Assembly (NCBI GenBank): GCA_946699065.1
Contig: CAMPDV010000233.1
Location: 124,001-188,000 of the forward strand
DNA length: 64,000 nt
Direction of reading: 5' to 3'
Source: Loxodes magnus
Lineage: Eukaryota > Ciliophora > Karyorelictea > Loxodida > Loxodidae
The notes below the pieces were generated by a model. The model was not told the DNA's origin. It ran no database searches and saw only the letters and a list, made by a program, of their open reading frames with translations. Both the position numbers and the translations under genes were made by a program. This document shows, in pieces, positions 1 to 10,364 of the stretch (its first letter is position 1; the number at the start of each line of letters is the position of its first letter).

Positions 1-188
1 AAAAATTTGTTGTAAGTCCAATTTCTGTTTATTTCAAACATTAGATAATTTATATATAGAAAAGTTTCACTAAAAAATCTTAAGATTTCTATATGTTAAT
101 AAACTTTAAATTTTCTTATATATCTAAAAATATTATTTAGGTTAAGCTAATTAGTTATTTATTAAAGCAAATTTATTTAAAATTATAA

Positions 189-248
189 GACAATGTGGTA
201 GAGTGGTCTAAATCACTAGATTTAGGCGTAACGTGGATGTTGCTGTCA
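189..248 (+). pseudogene. Decayed tRNA-Leu fragment (copy A)
   Basis: The stretch keeps a tRNA-Leu-like 5' acceptor (GACAATG), a D-arm with GAGTGGTCTAA, and an anticodon-loop-like TTTAGGC. It ends in CTGTC, but the T-arm and variable arm are missing. It resembles the intact tRNA-Leu at 43656. Inferred to be a non-functional relic or a tRNA-derived retrosequence. Confidence 0.5.
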
Positions 249-380
249 CTTTTTTTGCTAAAATAAAAAAATAAAAGTTAGATTTGTATTAATCTATAAA
301 TTAATTTAGAATATTATTATTTGCTTTAATTATAAATATGCCTCTAATTTTTTTATTTATTACAAAAATGTATATAATAA

Positions 381-441
381 ATAAATAATAAATAAATAAA
401 TTTGATTATAGATCGAGTAGCACCTCGCTGGTGCGTTTCTC
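381..441 (-). repeat. SINE 3' hairpin and tail (solo, copy A)
   Basis: Read on the minus strand this is a GAG...CTC hairpin (411-441) followed by a (TTTA)n-type tail (381-405), the same 3' end as the SINE copies at 4772, 25391, 25835, 28069 and 33784. No convincing body follows, so it is probably 5'-truncated. Confidence 0.5.
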
Positions 442-1309
442 TTTCCATATCTCAATATATGTCCGTTTCTTAAAGTAAGTTTTCAGGTAATAGAAATTCT
501 TCTCTTATTAGTTACATATCTTCCTCATTTTCCTCTATATTATCTCTTGTTCTTCTATCTTCTATCTATCTACGCTATATTAGATTTTTATTGCAAGCTT
601 AATTTATTTTTCTTACATATCTTAAATATTAGAACTTTACATAATAATAGTTTTTTTATTTAGCTATTTTGTAAATGGTTAAGAAACTACATAAATTTAT
701 TAATAGTTTTGTATGAGACAGACACTTTTTTAATTGATTTATTATTAAAGAAATTTGCTTAATTACTAATAAAAATAAATTGATAAATTGATTTGTAAAT
801 TAATCTTCTTAATAGTTTTTTTAATTATAAATATTATATTTATTTAAATATATTTTAATTTATGCTATTATCTTAGAAATTTCTACGAATTTGATAAAAA
901 ACAATTTAATTTGAAAGTTAGAATTTTAATATTTATCTTATTTATCTTCAACAGTTTAATGTTTTATTTACATAACTAACACTTTTTCAATTTCCATTAG
1001 TTAGTTTGATAGTTAAAGAAGCTTTAAAACTAATGATTGAATTATTTTAAAGAGAAATAAGGATTAATTTATAGCAGATTTTCCTAAATTGATAAATTTA
1101 TGATTATAGTTTCGATTATTATTTTAAGCATATTCTGTTAAGCGAATTGACTAATTAGACTTAGTTATTTCTATCCAAAAGGCTAGATTTATCTACATGA
1201 TTACTGAAGGTTTAATCAATATTAGGAAACTATTCTGTGCTATTAATTCTTTTTATTTGCTTACTTAATTATTTTGCAATTAAATTTAGCTCAAATAGTT
1301 AATTAAAAG
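442..1309. other. AT-rich spacer, no gene seen
   Basis: Between the solo SINE tail and the tRNA-Leu. I found no frame with recognisable motifs and no GC-richer island. The same stretch recurs at 54638-55504. Confidence 0.5.
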
Positions 1310-1389
1310 TGACAGCGGTGGGATTTGAACCCACGCCCCGAAAGACTAGCGCCTTAAGCTAGCGCCTTAGACCACTCGGCCACACTGTC
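1310..1389 (-). tRNA. tRNA-Leu (anticodon UAA), copy A
   Basis: The minus strand folds as a complete class II tRNA. The acceptor GACAGTG pairs with CGCTGTC. The D-arm carries GGCCGAGTGGTCTAAGGC. The anticodon stem CTAGC/GCTAG encloses TTAAGGC (anticodon TAA). A variable arm and a T-arm with GGGTTCAAATCCC follow. The anticodon reads UUA, an abundant codon in this AT-rich genome. It nearly duplicates the tRNA at 43656 except in the anticodon. Confidence 0.95.
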
Positions 1390-1840
1390 TATTAATAATA
1401 AGATAATAACTTCTTTAAGTACTAAATAACAAAGCAATAGTTGTTTAATCTAAATAAAATTACATTAAGCTAATAATTAATTTCTTAGTAGTCTAAAATT
1501 AAAATATCTTATCTTATATCTATATTCTAAAAATTAAATGAGATTACTATCCTTTTAATCCAAACCATTTGCTAAAGTAAAAAGTTATAGCTTTTTATAA
1601 TTAAAAGCATATATTTCATTAATTATTAAAAATATGGATATTATAAACGAAGAGCACACTTGTTCTTAAAATATAAAAAATTACTTATTATGATAAAGAT
1701 TTGTAAGATATATAAAATAAATAGTTTAAATTAAAACTTTTGTAATGCTATTACTATAGTTTCTCAAAAATAGTCAGATAATTGCAAGTATGTTTATTAG
1801 TAATTTAAAAAGCAATATTAAAAATCAATTTTAAAGCTGT

Positions 1841-3273
1841 ATGTCTATTTCAGAAACCAGAATGGTTTTGAATGCATATCCTGATATAGAATGCTGAAAA
1901 GGAAAACATTTAGTATTCTCTTTAGCTGTTTCTCTTCCAGGGCTTATAGTATACGTCATCTTAGTCCCTTTATTAATTTATATATATCTTAGTAAGCATA
2001 AATTAGAACTATAGTTAGAAGAAATAAGAATATAATTTGGATTTCTCATAGTTGGATATAAAGATGATTCTTATTTCTGAGAATCAATAAAGATATATGA
2101 AAAATACGCTATTTCATTAGTATTCATATTCCTATAGAATACAACTATTGTGTTCTAACACTGATCTTAATATTGATATTGATAGCTTGTATTAAGCTTT
2201 AAAATAAATATAAGCCTTATATCAATGAAGATCTGAATGATTTAGAACTTAATTACATGTATATTTCAGCCTTTATTCTATATCTAGGAATTTACTTTGA
2301 TTCTGGCTAGCGCTATTATGCTATAGATATAATAGTCTTCATTTTACTTATTTTCTCAAATGCTTATTCCATATTAAAATGCTTTCGCTAATTAGTTATA
2401 GAGATTGGATACAAGCTCTAGAGAAAGTCATCATTGATATAGTTTAAATTAAACTGTTTCAATAAAGGATTTAAATTAGTGAGTATTATAAATGAGTGGG
2501 AAAATAATAAAAAACAGTAAGAAAAAGCGAAGAATAAGAAAAAGGTAAAAAATAAGTAGAATATAAGTAAAGTCAGCTTAATAGATGATAGAATAAATAA
2601 AAATAGAGGGAGTGACATATGAAATAAAGACTAGGAATTATGCTTTAGCGAAGAATTGCATCGATTTAGTGATTAACCTGAGATAATTAAATTTCTAAAA
2701 GAACTGGAGTTTTATCTTCTTTGTGATAAAGATAAAGAAGAATTTTATTCTCTAACCATTAAAAAACAGCTAAAAGACAAAAAATTATATTGAAAGAAAG
2801 CTGTTCAAGAATTCAAGCAAAGATATCCTAAAATTGATCATATCATGTTTTTAAAATATGATGGAGATGAACAAACTAAAAGAACTACTATAGAAAATTT
2901 GCATTTAAAAAATTTAAGCTTAAGAAAAGGATGATTTCGAAACAAAAATTTAAAATGCTAAATCCTAGAAAAAAGAAGAAACTCTTCAATAAAAGTCTAA
3001 ATTAAATAAAAAATACAGCTAAAAATATAATTAATAAGTAGTGAAAATAAACTTCCTTCCTTATAGAATCGTTACTAAGGAAACATTTTTTTAAAAAATT
3101 TATAAAAATTAGAAAAGATTTAAGAACAAGAAGAAAAATCAGAACTTATAAAAAATGTTGATTAAAATTAAAATAATACTTCATTAATATATGAATTTTA
3201 AGAATCGTATTATTAGGAAAAAAGCAAGATCAGTTTTGTAAGAAAAAAACGAAACTATTAGTTGAAGAGTTGA
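1841..3273 (+). pseudogene. C-terminal part of a multi-pass membrane protein, frame-broken (copy A)
   Basis: From the ATG at 1841 the reading has D-I-E-C-W-K-G-K-H, a hydrophobic segment with L-P-G, then F-G-F-L-x-V-G-Y-K and Y-F-W-E. This signature is shared by the C-terminal membrane region of a large family of ciliate Cys-rich surface proteins. Around 2130 the frame must shift by one base. It then continues through more membrane segments, Y-L-G-I-Y-F-D-S-G and a long charged, Gln-rich tail up to TGA at 3271-3273. The Cys-rich extracellular half normally upstream is absent. Both copies share the shift near 2130, so it may be an unrecognised intron, but the missing N-terminus favours a truncated or decaying gene. 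TGA is read as Trp several times (e.g. K-L-Y-W-K-K). Confidence 0.6.
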
Positions 3274-3544
3274 GGATAAACTTAAATTTACTATTCAATT
3301 CAAATAAATTTAAATTTTAATATCTTTATTTAGTAAATTTATTAAAAATTTATTGTATTAAAAATAAAAATAGAAAAATCACTACTTTTGAATTCATATC
3401 TTAAAATACATAATAACATTGTAATTTAGCAGAATATTATGATTTGAATATTAGTTGAAAAATAAATTTAGCAAATGATTAGAGTTATATACAACTTTCT
3501 TTATATATATATATATATATATTAAAAAGTTTAAATTGGAGTTT

Positions 3545-4174
3545 AGTGGACTTGGAGGACTTTCAACTTCGTGTTCACAGGACCAGTTTGATAACCTGGC
3601 TGGAATCAGCTCCCTTCAGAACTCTTTCTTCAGTCACCTTGGATTGTGTACCACTTCAGTTTGTAGATTTTACCTCCTGACGGATAAAATTAGTTACAGA
3701 ATTCTCGTCTAATCTTATCCTAATTCTAGTACTATTATTTTTCTTATTATTTTCTATTCCAGTACTATTATTTAATTAATTTCAATTTCTAACATTGTCT
3801 ATATTTATGTCCAGTTTGTTTGCATACATAGCATCTTGGTTTATTCCTAATTCATTTCTTGTCTGAACTCCTCGGTAAATTAATAGCTCCTTCTATGTCC
3901 ATTGTATCTCGAATTGTCCTAACTTTGAATTCCTACTACTGTTGCTACTTGCTGTTCTCTTCAAGCACAGCTTTTCTCTGCTGCAGAATCCCATTTCCCT
4001 GAAGAAAGTGTTTTGCTCTCGATTGTAGACTTCCCAGAAGCTTTCTTTCCATTTCTTGAGCTCAGTAACTTGATTTTTTAGAGCTCTATTCTCTAATCGT
4101 AGCCTCTTTACTTCCTCCTTCAGGTCAGAGAATGCGACTAAAATTTATACCTGTTCTTCCTGGAACTGTGGCAT
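3545..4174 (-). CDS. Gag-like ORF: coiled coil plus CCHC zinc knuckle (copy A)
   Basis: Starts at ATG 4174 with M-P-Q-F-Q-E-E-Q-V. A heptad-rich coiled coil with many Glu/Lys/Leu follows (about residues 10-50). Further on, in a different frame, a retroviral-type zinc knuckle C-Y-V-C-K-Q-T-G-H-K-Y-R-Q-C lies at 3792-3833, then a C-terminal region with G-G-K-I-Y-K-L-K-W. That layout matches the ORF1/Gag protein of non-LTR retrotransposons, which binds RNA. The 341-base offset between start and knuckle means the two halves are out of frame in both copies. That may be a spliced intron, ribosomal frameshifting or shared decay. No reverse transcriptase is attached. Confidence 0.6.
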
Positions 4175-4771
4175 CGCAAACAACTTTCTTTATTTAATTA
4201 ATCTTTATATGATATAAGTAATATTAAAAATAATATTTAATTATTTTAAATTAATTTTATAATCAATTAAATATCTTCAATTTAGATAACTTTAAATTTA
4301 ATTAAATTAAAATGATAAAAATTATTAAGAAGAAAATTTTTATTTTATTAATTAATCTTATTATTAAAAAATTTTACTTAAGCAGTTTGAAAATAAATTG
4401 ACAATTTATAAATAAATATAGATTATTTAAATAAGTATTAAGAAAGAAACTACAGAGAATTATTAATTTGTAAGTTTCTTGAATTATTTTTATAAATATT
4501 TAATTTTAAAATTATTTTTTATTTCTCTAATAAATAATTTTTTAAATATTTAATTCAATTTATAAAAATAGCCATCAATTTTGTATAATTTGTAAAGCTT
4601 TTTTAAATCTGCATACCTGTAGGTATTTCTTTTTAATTAATTATATTTTAGTTATTTAACAAATTTAAAGAAACAAAATTTCCTTATAGTAATAAAGTAA
4701 AAATTAGTTTTTAATAGTAGATTTTTTAATTTAATCAAATAAATAAAAATAAATTAATAAAGATGATTATA

Positions 4772-5160
4772 GAGTGCGCAGCAAAAAGTTGGTTCGCAGC
4801 TCTTTTATTAATATTAATATTAATTAAAAAAATATTCTCATATTTCTTATTTAGTAGTCCAATAAGTCATGTCAGCTTCTCAAATGGGGAAACTGCTTAA
4901 TAAAAATTATTCTTGAATTTTGATCCAAATGCACCAGTTTTCTTGAATAAGATAGAAATAAGAATTAATAGTTAAGTTATTAGTATCTCTTCAGTCAAAC
5001 TTTCATGCTGCTAGCGATAACTCTTGGGCAAGTTAGTCTTATCTCTTCCGAGCTTGTCCACCCTTTATCTTGGGGTATCTTGTGACAGAATATTTCCAAT
5101 GCAGTATACACTGCACCAGATTACCTATTAGCTCTCTGACCGCGTTACATCCAAATATTA
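4772..5160 (-). repeat. SINE-like element, family 1 (copy A)
   Basis: Homologous by eye over about 390 bases to 25391-25790. Shared blocks include the terminal hairpin, TCAGTCAAAC, GCTGCTAGCGA, TTAGTCTTATCTCTTCCGA and AATGCAGTATACACTGCACCA. On the minus strand it ends in the family hairpin (4772-4802) followed by A/T repeats. It has no coding capacity. Dispersed copies in both orientations, a defined 3' hairpin and an A/T tail are what a SINE looks like. I see no clear tRNA A/B boxes at its head. Confidence 0.7.
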
Positions 5161-5490
5161 ACTTTTATAATATAGTTAAGGCAAAATTCTCTATTTGTCT
5201 ATTAATTTATCATAAAATTATTTTTTATAAAAGAGAGTTTAATTTAAATATTATTAAAATGAATGATAATATATTTGTTATTTTAAAATTAGGAAATATT
5301 TGATTATCAATGATATGATTTCTATAAATATTATTTACATTTTATCTTATTTATCTTAAGAACTAAATAATGTGATTATAAAACTAAATATGATGTTCAA
5401 TTATTTATCTTAATTAAATTTAGTTATGATTATTCTTATATAATTATAATTCTAAAAATTAGCTTTTCAAATTATATTAAATAGTTAAAT

Positions 5491-6358
5491 AAAGTTAATA
5501 AGTAAAAAAAAAAACGGATTAATCTCTTAGACTCTCAAAAAATTAACTTAGAAACCTAAAGAGAAAAGCGGCAAAAGAAATTTAGAAAAAATAATAACAA
5601 TAGGAGGAGTCAAGCTCTTCTTCAGAAGGTAAAGTTATGGTAGGATAAATAGAGATAAGTTAACCTAAAAACGAAACTAATCAAAAACTTTAAATTTAAT
5701 TAGATCAAATGTAAAAGGTAATCTCAAATTATGAAGAAACAACTTACAACTTAGGCGAAAAAATACGGGAACTAATGAGTAACATAGAAGATTAGAACAA
5801 CGAATTACTAATACTTAGAAGATAACTTATTTGTAGCAAATTAATAACGGAAGAATAACTCTGAACTTAATCATAATAAAATTTTAAATATGACACAAAA
5901 ATGGAAATAGAAAAAATACCAATAGAATTAAAAACAGAATTGAATCCAGAAAAAGAAATGATTGCTACAAGTTTCATTAAAAGATTAGAAAATATAGAAA
6001 ATAAATTATCATAAAAAAGAACGAAATAAAGACAATAATACAAACTTTGTTGATGTTGCAAATCAAATCAACATATTTTAAAAAACTGTTGATAATGAAA
6101 GAAAATAAACGAATAAGAGCAGAAAAGAACATGGAGACAACTCAATAAACTATGAATAACTCCAACGGGGATCTACAAATAAAAGCTTTTTGCAAGACCA
6201 CTTGAACGGTTACAGTGGTAACCTTCCACTTAATAAAAAGGTCGTGGATTACACCCACGTTAAAAAAACTGTCCGCAGGAACTGGTTGCAATTCCAGAGA
6301 ATGCAAAACTCTAATAACTTTAAGTATATTATTATTATTATTATAAAGTTAATAAGTA
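5491..6358 (+). mobile_element. Gag-only retroposon insertion 1
   Basis: Bases 5505-6344 are absent from copy B. The flanks carry a perfect 14-base direct repeat AAAGTTAATAAGTA (5491-5504 and 6345-6358), present once in copy B (59678-59691). The element starts with an A-run next to the ORF and ends with two hairpins (6243-6259, stem CGTGG/CCACG; 6282-6297, stem CTGG/CCAG) and an (ATT)n tail. Target-site duplication, oriented tail and the empty site establish insertion by target-primed reverse transcription. It encodes no reverse transcriptase, so it must be mobilised in trans. Confidence 0.92.
5514..6281 (+). pseudogene. Gag-like protein of insertion 1, start codon lost
   Basis: The reading begins ACG at the position of ATG in the sister copy at 15652. 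It then runs as a basic N-terminus, a Gln/Glu/Ser-rich stretch, and a segment with G-E-K-I-R-E-L-M that is also in the 15652 copy. Next comes a zinc knuckle C-W-C-C-K-S-N-Q-H-I-L-K-N-C, then W-R-Q-L-N-K-L-W and G-I-Y-K-Q-K-L-F. The architecture matches the intact 256-codon ORFs at 9361 and 14882. The lost start and a frame offset at the 3' end make it a dead copy. TGA is read as Trp at several places. Confidence 0.75.
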
Positions 6359-6599
6359 ATTTAAGAATAATGAGATAAAAAGTTAAAATGATTATATTGT
6401 GAAATATAAAGTCTCAGATTTACTTTTTAATTAATTTATTGTATTTTATTGTTAATTTATTATTTTACTATGGATTTTTATTTATATGGGTGATATAATT
6501 TGTGCTAATATCTTTAATGATATTTAAGTAATTATTATTTAATTACTTTTAACTATAAGAGTTAGGACTATCTTTATTTAGAGGAATGTTCCTCAAATT

Positions 6600-7508
6600 A
6601 AAGACGATAAAATATTTTATTATTCTCTGATTTATTGTAAATGTCTCAATCTGAGTTAATTTCAAACAGAGATTATTTTTCTTTTTCTTTAATAAGTTCA
6701 TAGAATTGTTCAACCATCTTCTTATAATCTTTATCCAGCTTATCAAAATAAATTCTAAGTTCATCTTTGTCCTTTTGAAGCTATTTATTTTTTGACTTTT
6801 AATAACTTAGATCCTGTTTGAGTAATATCACATTTGGATAAACTAATACCATTTTCTTTCTATAATTCCTCTAAAGCAGTTATACTATAGCCTCCTCAAT
6901 TTTCCAAATTATTTTTTGTGCTGCTCAATCACTCTTTTTCATTTTAGACACTATCTCCATAGATGTCCAGTCTTTAAAGCACTAGCAATGTTTTTTAAGG
7001 GCTGAAAGTAAAATTTTTATTGTATTAGAATTTTTTGTACAATATCCATCTTATCTGCTTGAGGTTAGTTTTTTTTATTAGTAATTGAACTTCTTCTTTC
7101 ATTTTCTGCGGATTTACTGCAAGGTCTTTTCTATTAGTATAAATTTTTTAGTCAAAGCTAAATTAGAAGCTAAACTTAACTTGTCGAGCCTTTAAATTCC
7201 TTTTTTATCTTACATAAGAAGCCAAAAAATTCTAGTTTTCCACCTTCAAAATCTATATTTCTGTATTAATCTGCTAAATTAAGGAAAAAAGAAAAATAAC
7301 TTCTTACTCATGGGATTTCTCAAACTTTTTATCTTGCTAGGAAAAAATTTCTCCAACCCTTAAAAGGAGTAAGTTTATCTTTTTTTATTATTGGTTCTTG
7401 CTTGTTAATTGAAACTTTCGATTGACTTAAAAAAATGGATGATTTCTAAATATCGCAGGATTATAATCTTGACGACTCTTCTTCATCTAAAAATAAAGAA
7501 GCTGCCAT
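6600..7508 (-). CDS. Coiled-coil protein gene, frame unresolved (copy A)
   Basis: ATG at 7508 opens a reading with an acidic head (M-A-A-S-L-F-L-D-E-E-E-S-S). About 70 codons later another frame looks better: a Glu/Lys/Gln-rich helical stretch with F-S-L-I-Q-Q-I-N-T-E-I and V-E-N-Q-N-F-L-A-S, then K-M-K-E-E-V-Q-L-L-I-K-K. Since no codon is an absolute stop, I could not fix the frame through to the end near 6600. One or more small introns or indels are likely. It is divergent from LINE ORF1, with about 345 bases between the starts. I do not recognise the protein. It could be a host gene or a further gag-like element. Confidence 0.4.
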
Positions 7509-7853
7509 CTTATGAAATGAGCATAGGCAGATGCTGAACTACTTTCTAAAAAGTGACCCTAATTAATTTCAATTAAAATCCGTAAAGAAGATAATTAACT
7601 TGTTAAGAGCTTTACTAAATATCTTTAGTTAATCTCCAGTTAACAAGTTCCTTCGTATTCCGTTAAAATTACTTCGAGATTCCCTAAAAAGTGGAAATTA
7701 ACTATCGAGAATTCTAAAGATTGAGAAATATACTTATAGATAAAAAAATAGTTTGGTACCTCAGTCTCACCAATCGTATCAAAAATATCCTTTTTATAGT
7801 AAGATACTTTGGATATTATATTATCTAACCAGTTTTAAGCAGGAAATAATACT

Positions 7854-9288
7854 ATGGATATTTAAGATACTCTTTTAATTAAAAAATAAAATGAAACGCT
7901 TTTGAATGAAGTAAAAAAGCTTCAGACATAAATAAAAAACTTAAAAGATAATAACATTTCTTTAGAAAATAAATAAATATTCTTGCACAAATTAATAAAA
8001 ACAATTAAGACATGATAAACTCTTATGAAGCAACCTATGAGCAGTACAAGATTTATATAAATAAAATTAATAAGAAAATTAAGGATATCAAATAATTTAT
8101 ATTATATCATACTTAATAGTTACTTTAAGAAGTTTATAAATAAAGGAATAATACTAGAGAGATGGAAATTTAAACAGAATTTTTAAACTAATAATTTGAA
8201 TAAACTTATTTTAATCAATAAATGACTTAAACTGAGTTAGTTGAAAATCATAAATCGATATAAACAAATTTGTAATTAAATGAAATATTTACTTATTAAT
8301 AAATGAACTATCTGCAATGTTTAATTGAGTTATATTAATATCAACCATAATAATCAGACCAAATATAATGAGAACTTTAATAAGTTTATTAGCTAAAGAA
8401 TAAGACTGAAGTCGAATTAAAAAATTAGTAATTTGAAAATCAATAATACAATAAACAGTGCTAGGAGTTATAAAATTAAATCTTATTTTTTAGTTAAGAA
8501 TTAGAGAATCAATAACAATATAATTCTGAACAGATCAGGATATTACAAGCACAGCAGTAATAAAAAAAATAAATCCTGTAAGGATTTTTAACATAAAAAT
8601 AAAATGAAATTGAAAACATAACAAGCTTTTATACTAAGCAACTATAAAAATATTAAAAAATATATTTTGAAATGTAAACATAAACAGAAACAAATTAAAC
8701 CAAAATTAATTAAACTTAAACAGATGTTATAGGATAGGATAAGCAAATTTAAGTAAAAATCCAGTGTTTAGATATATCATCTAACACAATAAAAGTTGAT
8801 CAATTAGACCAATTTTGCCAAGTGAATTTGTAAGAAAAGAATTATATAAAACTCTAGTAATCCTATCATTAGTTAAATATAGATTTCATATGTAACAATT
8901 AAAAGTAAGAGGAAAATCTGAGAAAATAATAAGAAATTAATAAAATGTTAATGAATGGATTATTTAGCCTTAAAGCTAAAAATTAATCAAAAGATTAATA
9001 GAACTAGACAGATTTCAATAAAATTGAAAACTAAAATTGTTCTGTTGCTAAAAAATCAAACCCTCTTAAAAGAAAATAGGAAAAAGATTATATTTAAATT
9101 CCAGTAGCTAAACGTAGTATTAAATATAGAGATCAAAAAGAAAGTGAAAAAATAATGCAATCCTTAAATTTTAAATCGCCTTTACTCAAGGAATTTATAT
9201 TATAGGGTTCTTGAAGAAAAACACAGTATGAAATGAGTAATATTTAAGGCAGGTATGTGACAATAAATTAAGAATTAACCTTTGGAAC
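7854..9288 (+). pseudogene. LINE ORF1, frameshifted and interrupted (copy A)
   Basis: ATG at 7854 begins a Gln-rich coiled-coil protein. A one-base loss near 7972, relative to copy B, breaks the frame after about 40 codons, and insertion 2 at 9303-10140 splits the 3' end. The remaining ~180 bases of the ORF lie at 10155-10363. Composition is dominated by TAA/TAG (Gln) and long Leu/Glu heptads, as in the RNA-binding ORF1 proteins of non-LTR elements. No zinc knuckle is seen. It sits upstream of ORF2 (endonuclease/RT) on the same strand. Confidence 0.7.
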
Positions 9289-10154
9289 TATTGATATTAT
9301 TATTTATTTATTTAATATACTAAATTAAAGTGTTCGTATCTCCGGGGATTTTAAACCCCTTCAATACATACCTCCAGAGTTCGTTCCTGGAGGTTTAAAA
9401 TAAAAGTTCGGGACTCCCAGTTTTTTTGGAGTTCTGGCACTCCCTTGAAAAAGCCTCCTTCTAAATATTCTTCCATCCTTGTCTACATAAATTCTTGAAA
9501 GTTCTCTCCAAATCTCTTCACTGTTTCTTCTCTGTTTATCCAAATATATCTTGCATCTCTTGTATGTGTGGAATTTTGATTTGCACAGGTAGCACAGCTT
9601 GACGATCCTTCTGGGAGGAGTTATCTCTAAGGGTTTTGTGCATTCTAGTTCCATTTTATTTTCAGCTAAAGTTTAAGGTTAAATGATTTTTTCTCCCAAA
9701 AGTTTCACTTCGATTTCCTGTTTCATTAATCTTTCTTCATTGTTTTAACTTTTCTATAGTAATTTTTGGTTTTCTTTCTTTAATATTTAAACTTCTTCTT
9801 ATAGGTTACGGATAGATTTCATAAGTTATTCTATTATTAGCTATTCATCATTTTTCTATTTCTACATTATTTTTTAGTTACCACTTTTCATGTAGTTGCT
9901 TGATCGTGGCTATGGGAGTAAAAAGTCTCGCTTGCTTTAGTCAGTTTCTGTTGATTTAATTTCTTGTTCAATTTAAGATTATCTTTATTTTTCTAAATTT
10001 GGGGGTTAAAGAGCCTAAGAAAATTATTATATTATTAAAGAAGACGTGGTAGGAGAAGAATTAGAAGTCTCTGGTTTTTTTTCCTTTTTCTATGGAGCTG
10101 GAAAAAAACCCTTCCTGAGACCTTCTGCCATTTTTTATATTATTGATATTATTA
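9289..10154 (-). mobile_element. Gag-only retroposon insertion 2
   Basis: Bases 9303-10140 are absent from copy B. Flanking 14-base repeats TATTGATATTATTA (9289-9302 and 10141-10154) are its target-site duplication. On the minus strand it begins with an A-run beside ATG 10131 and carries one complete ORF. It then has two 3' hairpins (9371-9393, stem CCTCCAG/CTGGAGG; 9344-9359, GGGG/CCCC) and an AAAT/AAT tail. It landed inside LINE ORF1 and destroyed it. Same size class, TSD length and 3' layout as insertion 1. Confidence 0.92.
9361..10131 (-). CDS. Intact 256-residue Gag-like zinc-knuckle protein
   Basis: ATG 10131 to TGA 9361-9363 is one unbroken frame of 257 codons with TAA/TAG as Gln and no internal TGA. 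Residues 1-90 are basic and Ser/Pro/Gln-rich. About 95-145 form a coiled coil with S-I-R-N-L-Q-E-E-V-Q-I-L-K-K. A CX2CX4HX4C knuckle (C-Y-L-C, H, C) lies near 182-195. W-R-E-L-S-R-I-Y and D-G-R-I-F-R-R-R-L-F follow. The role is inferred: an RNA-binding Gag/ORF1 protein that coats its own transcript. It is the only gene of the element. The closest relatives in the window are at 14882 and 5514, and the truncated 13960-14415 shares its coiled coil. Confidence 0.85.
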
Positions 10155-10364
10155 AAAAAACCAAAATATTTGTGGATCAAAAGCTGTTATAAAAATATAA
10201 TAAATAAGTAATTTTTATAATTATCTAATTCTTTCATCAGCATCCGGAATATGGAAAAAAATTTGTAAATGTTGATTATGATTAACAAGGGAATAAAAAT
10301 ATTTGTATTTACGAAAATGGACTTCCAGCTGGATCAAAAGAAAGTAATAAAGATAATAATTAAT

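Noticed and set aside
3500..3521. TA dinucleotide microsatellite as a mobile-element boundary
   Set aside because: Copy B has a shorter TA run at the same spot. It is simple-repeat slippage, not a junction.
5070..5303. Plus-strand open frame of 77 codons, also at 59257-59490
   Set aside because: Falls in the 5' part of a SINE and A/T flank. Its presence in both places only reflects the duplication.
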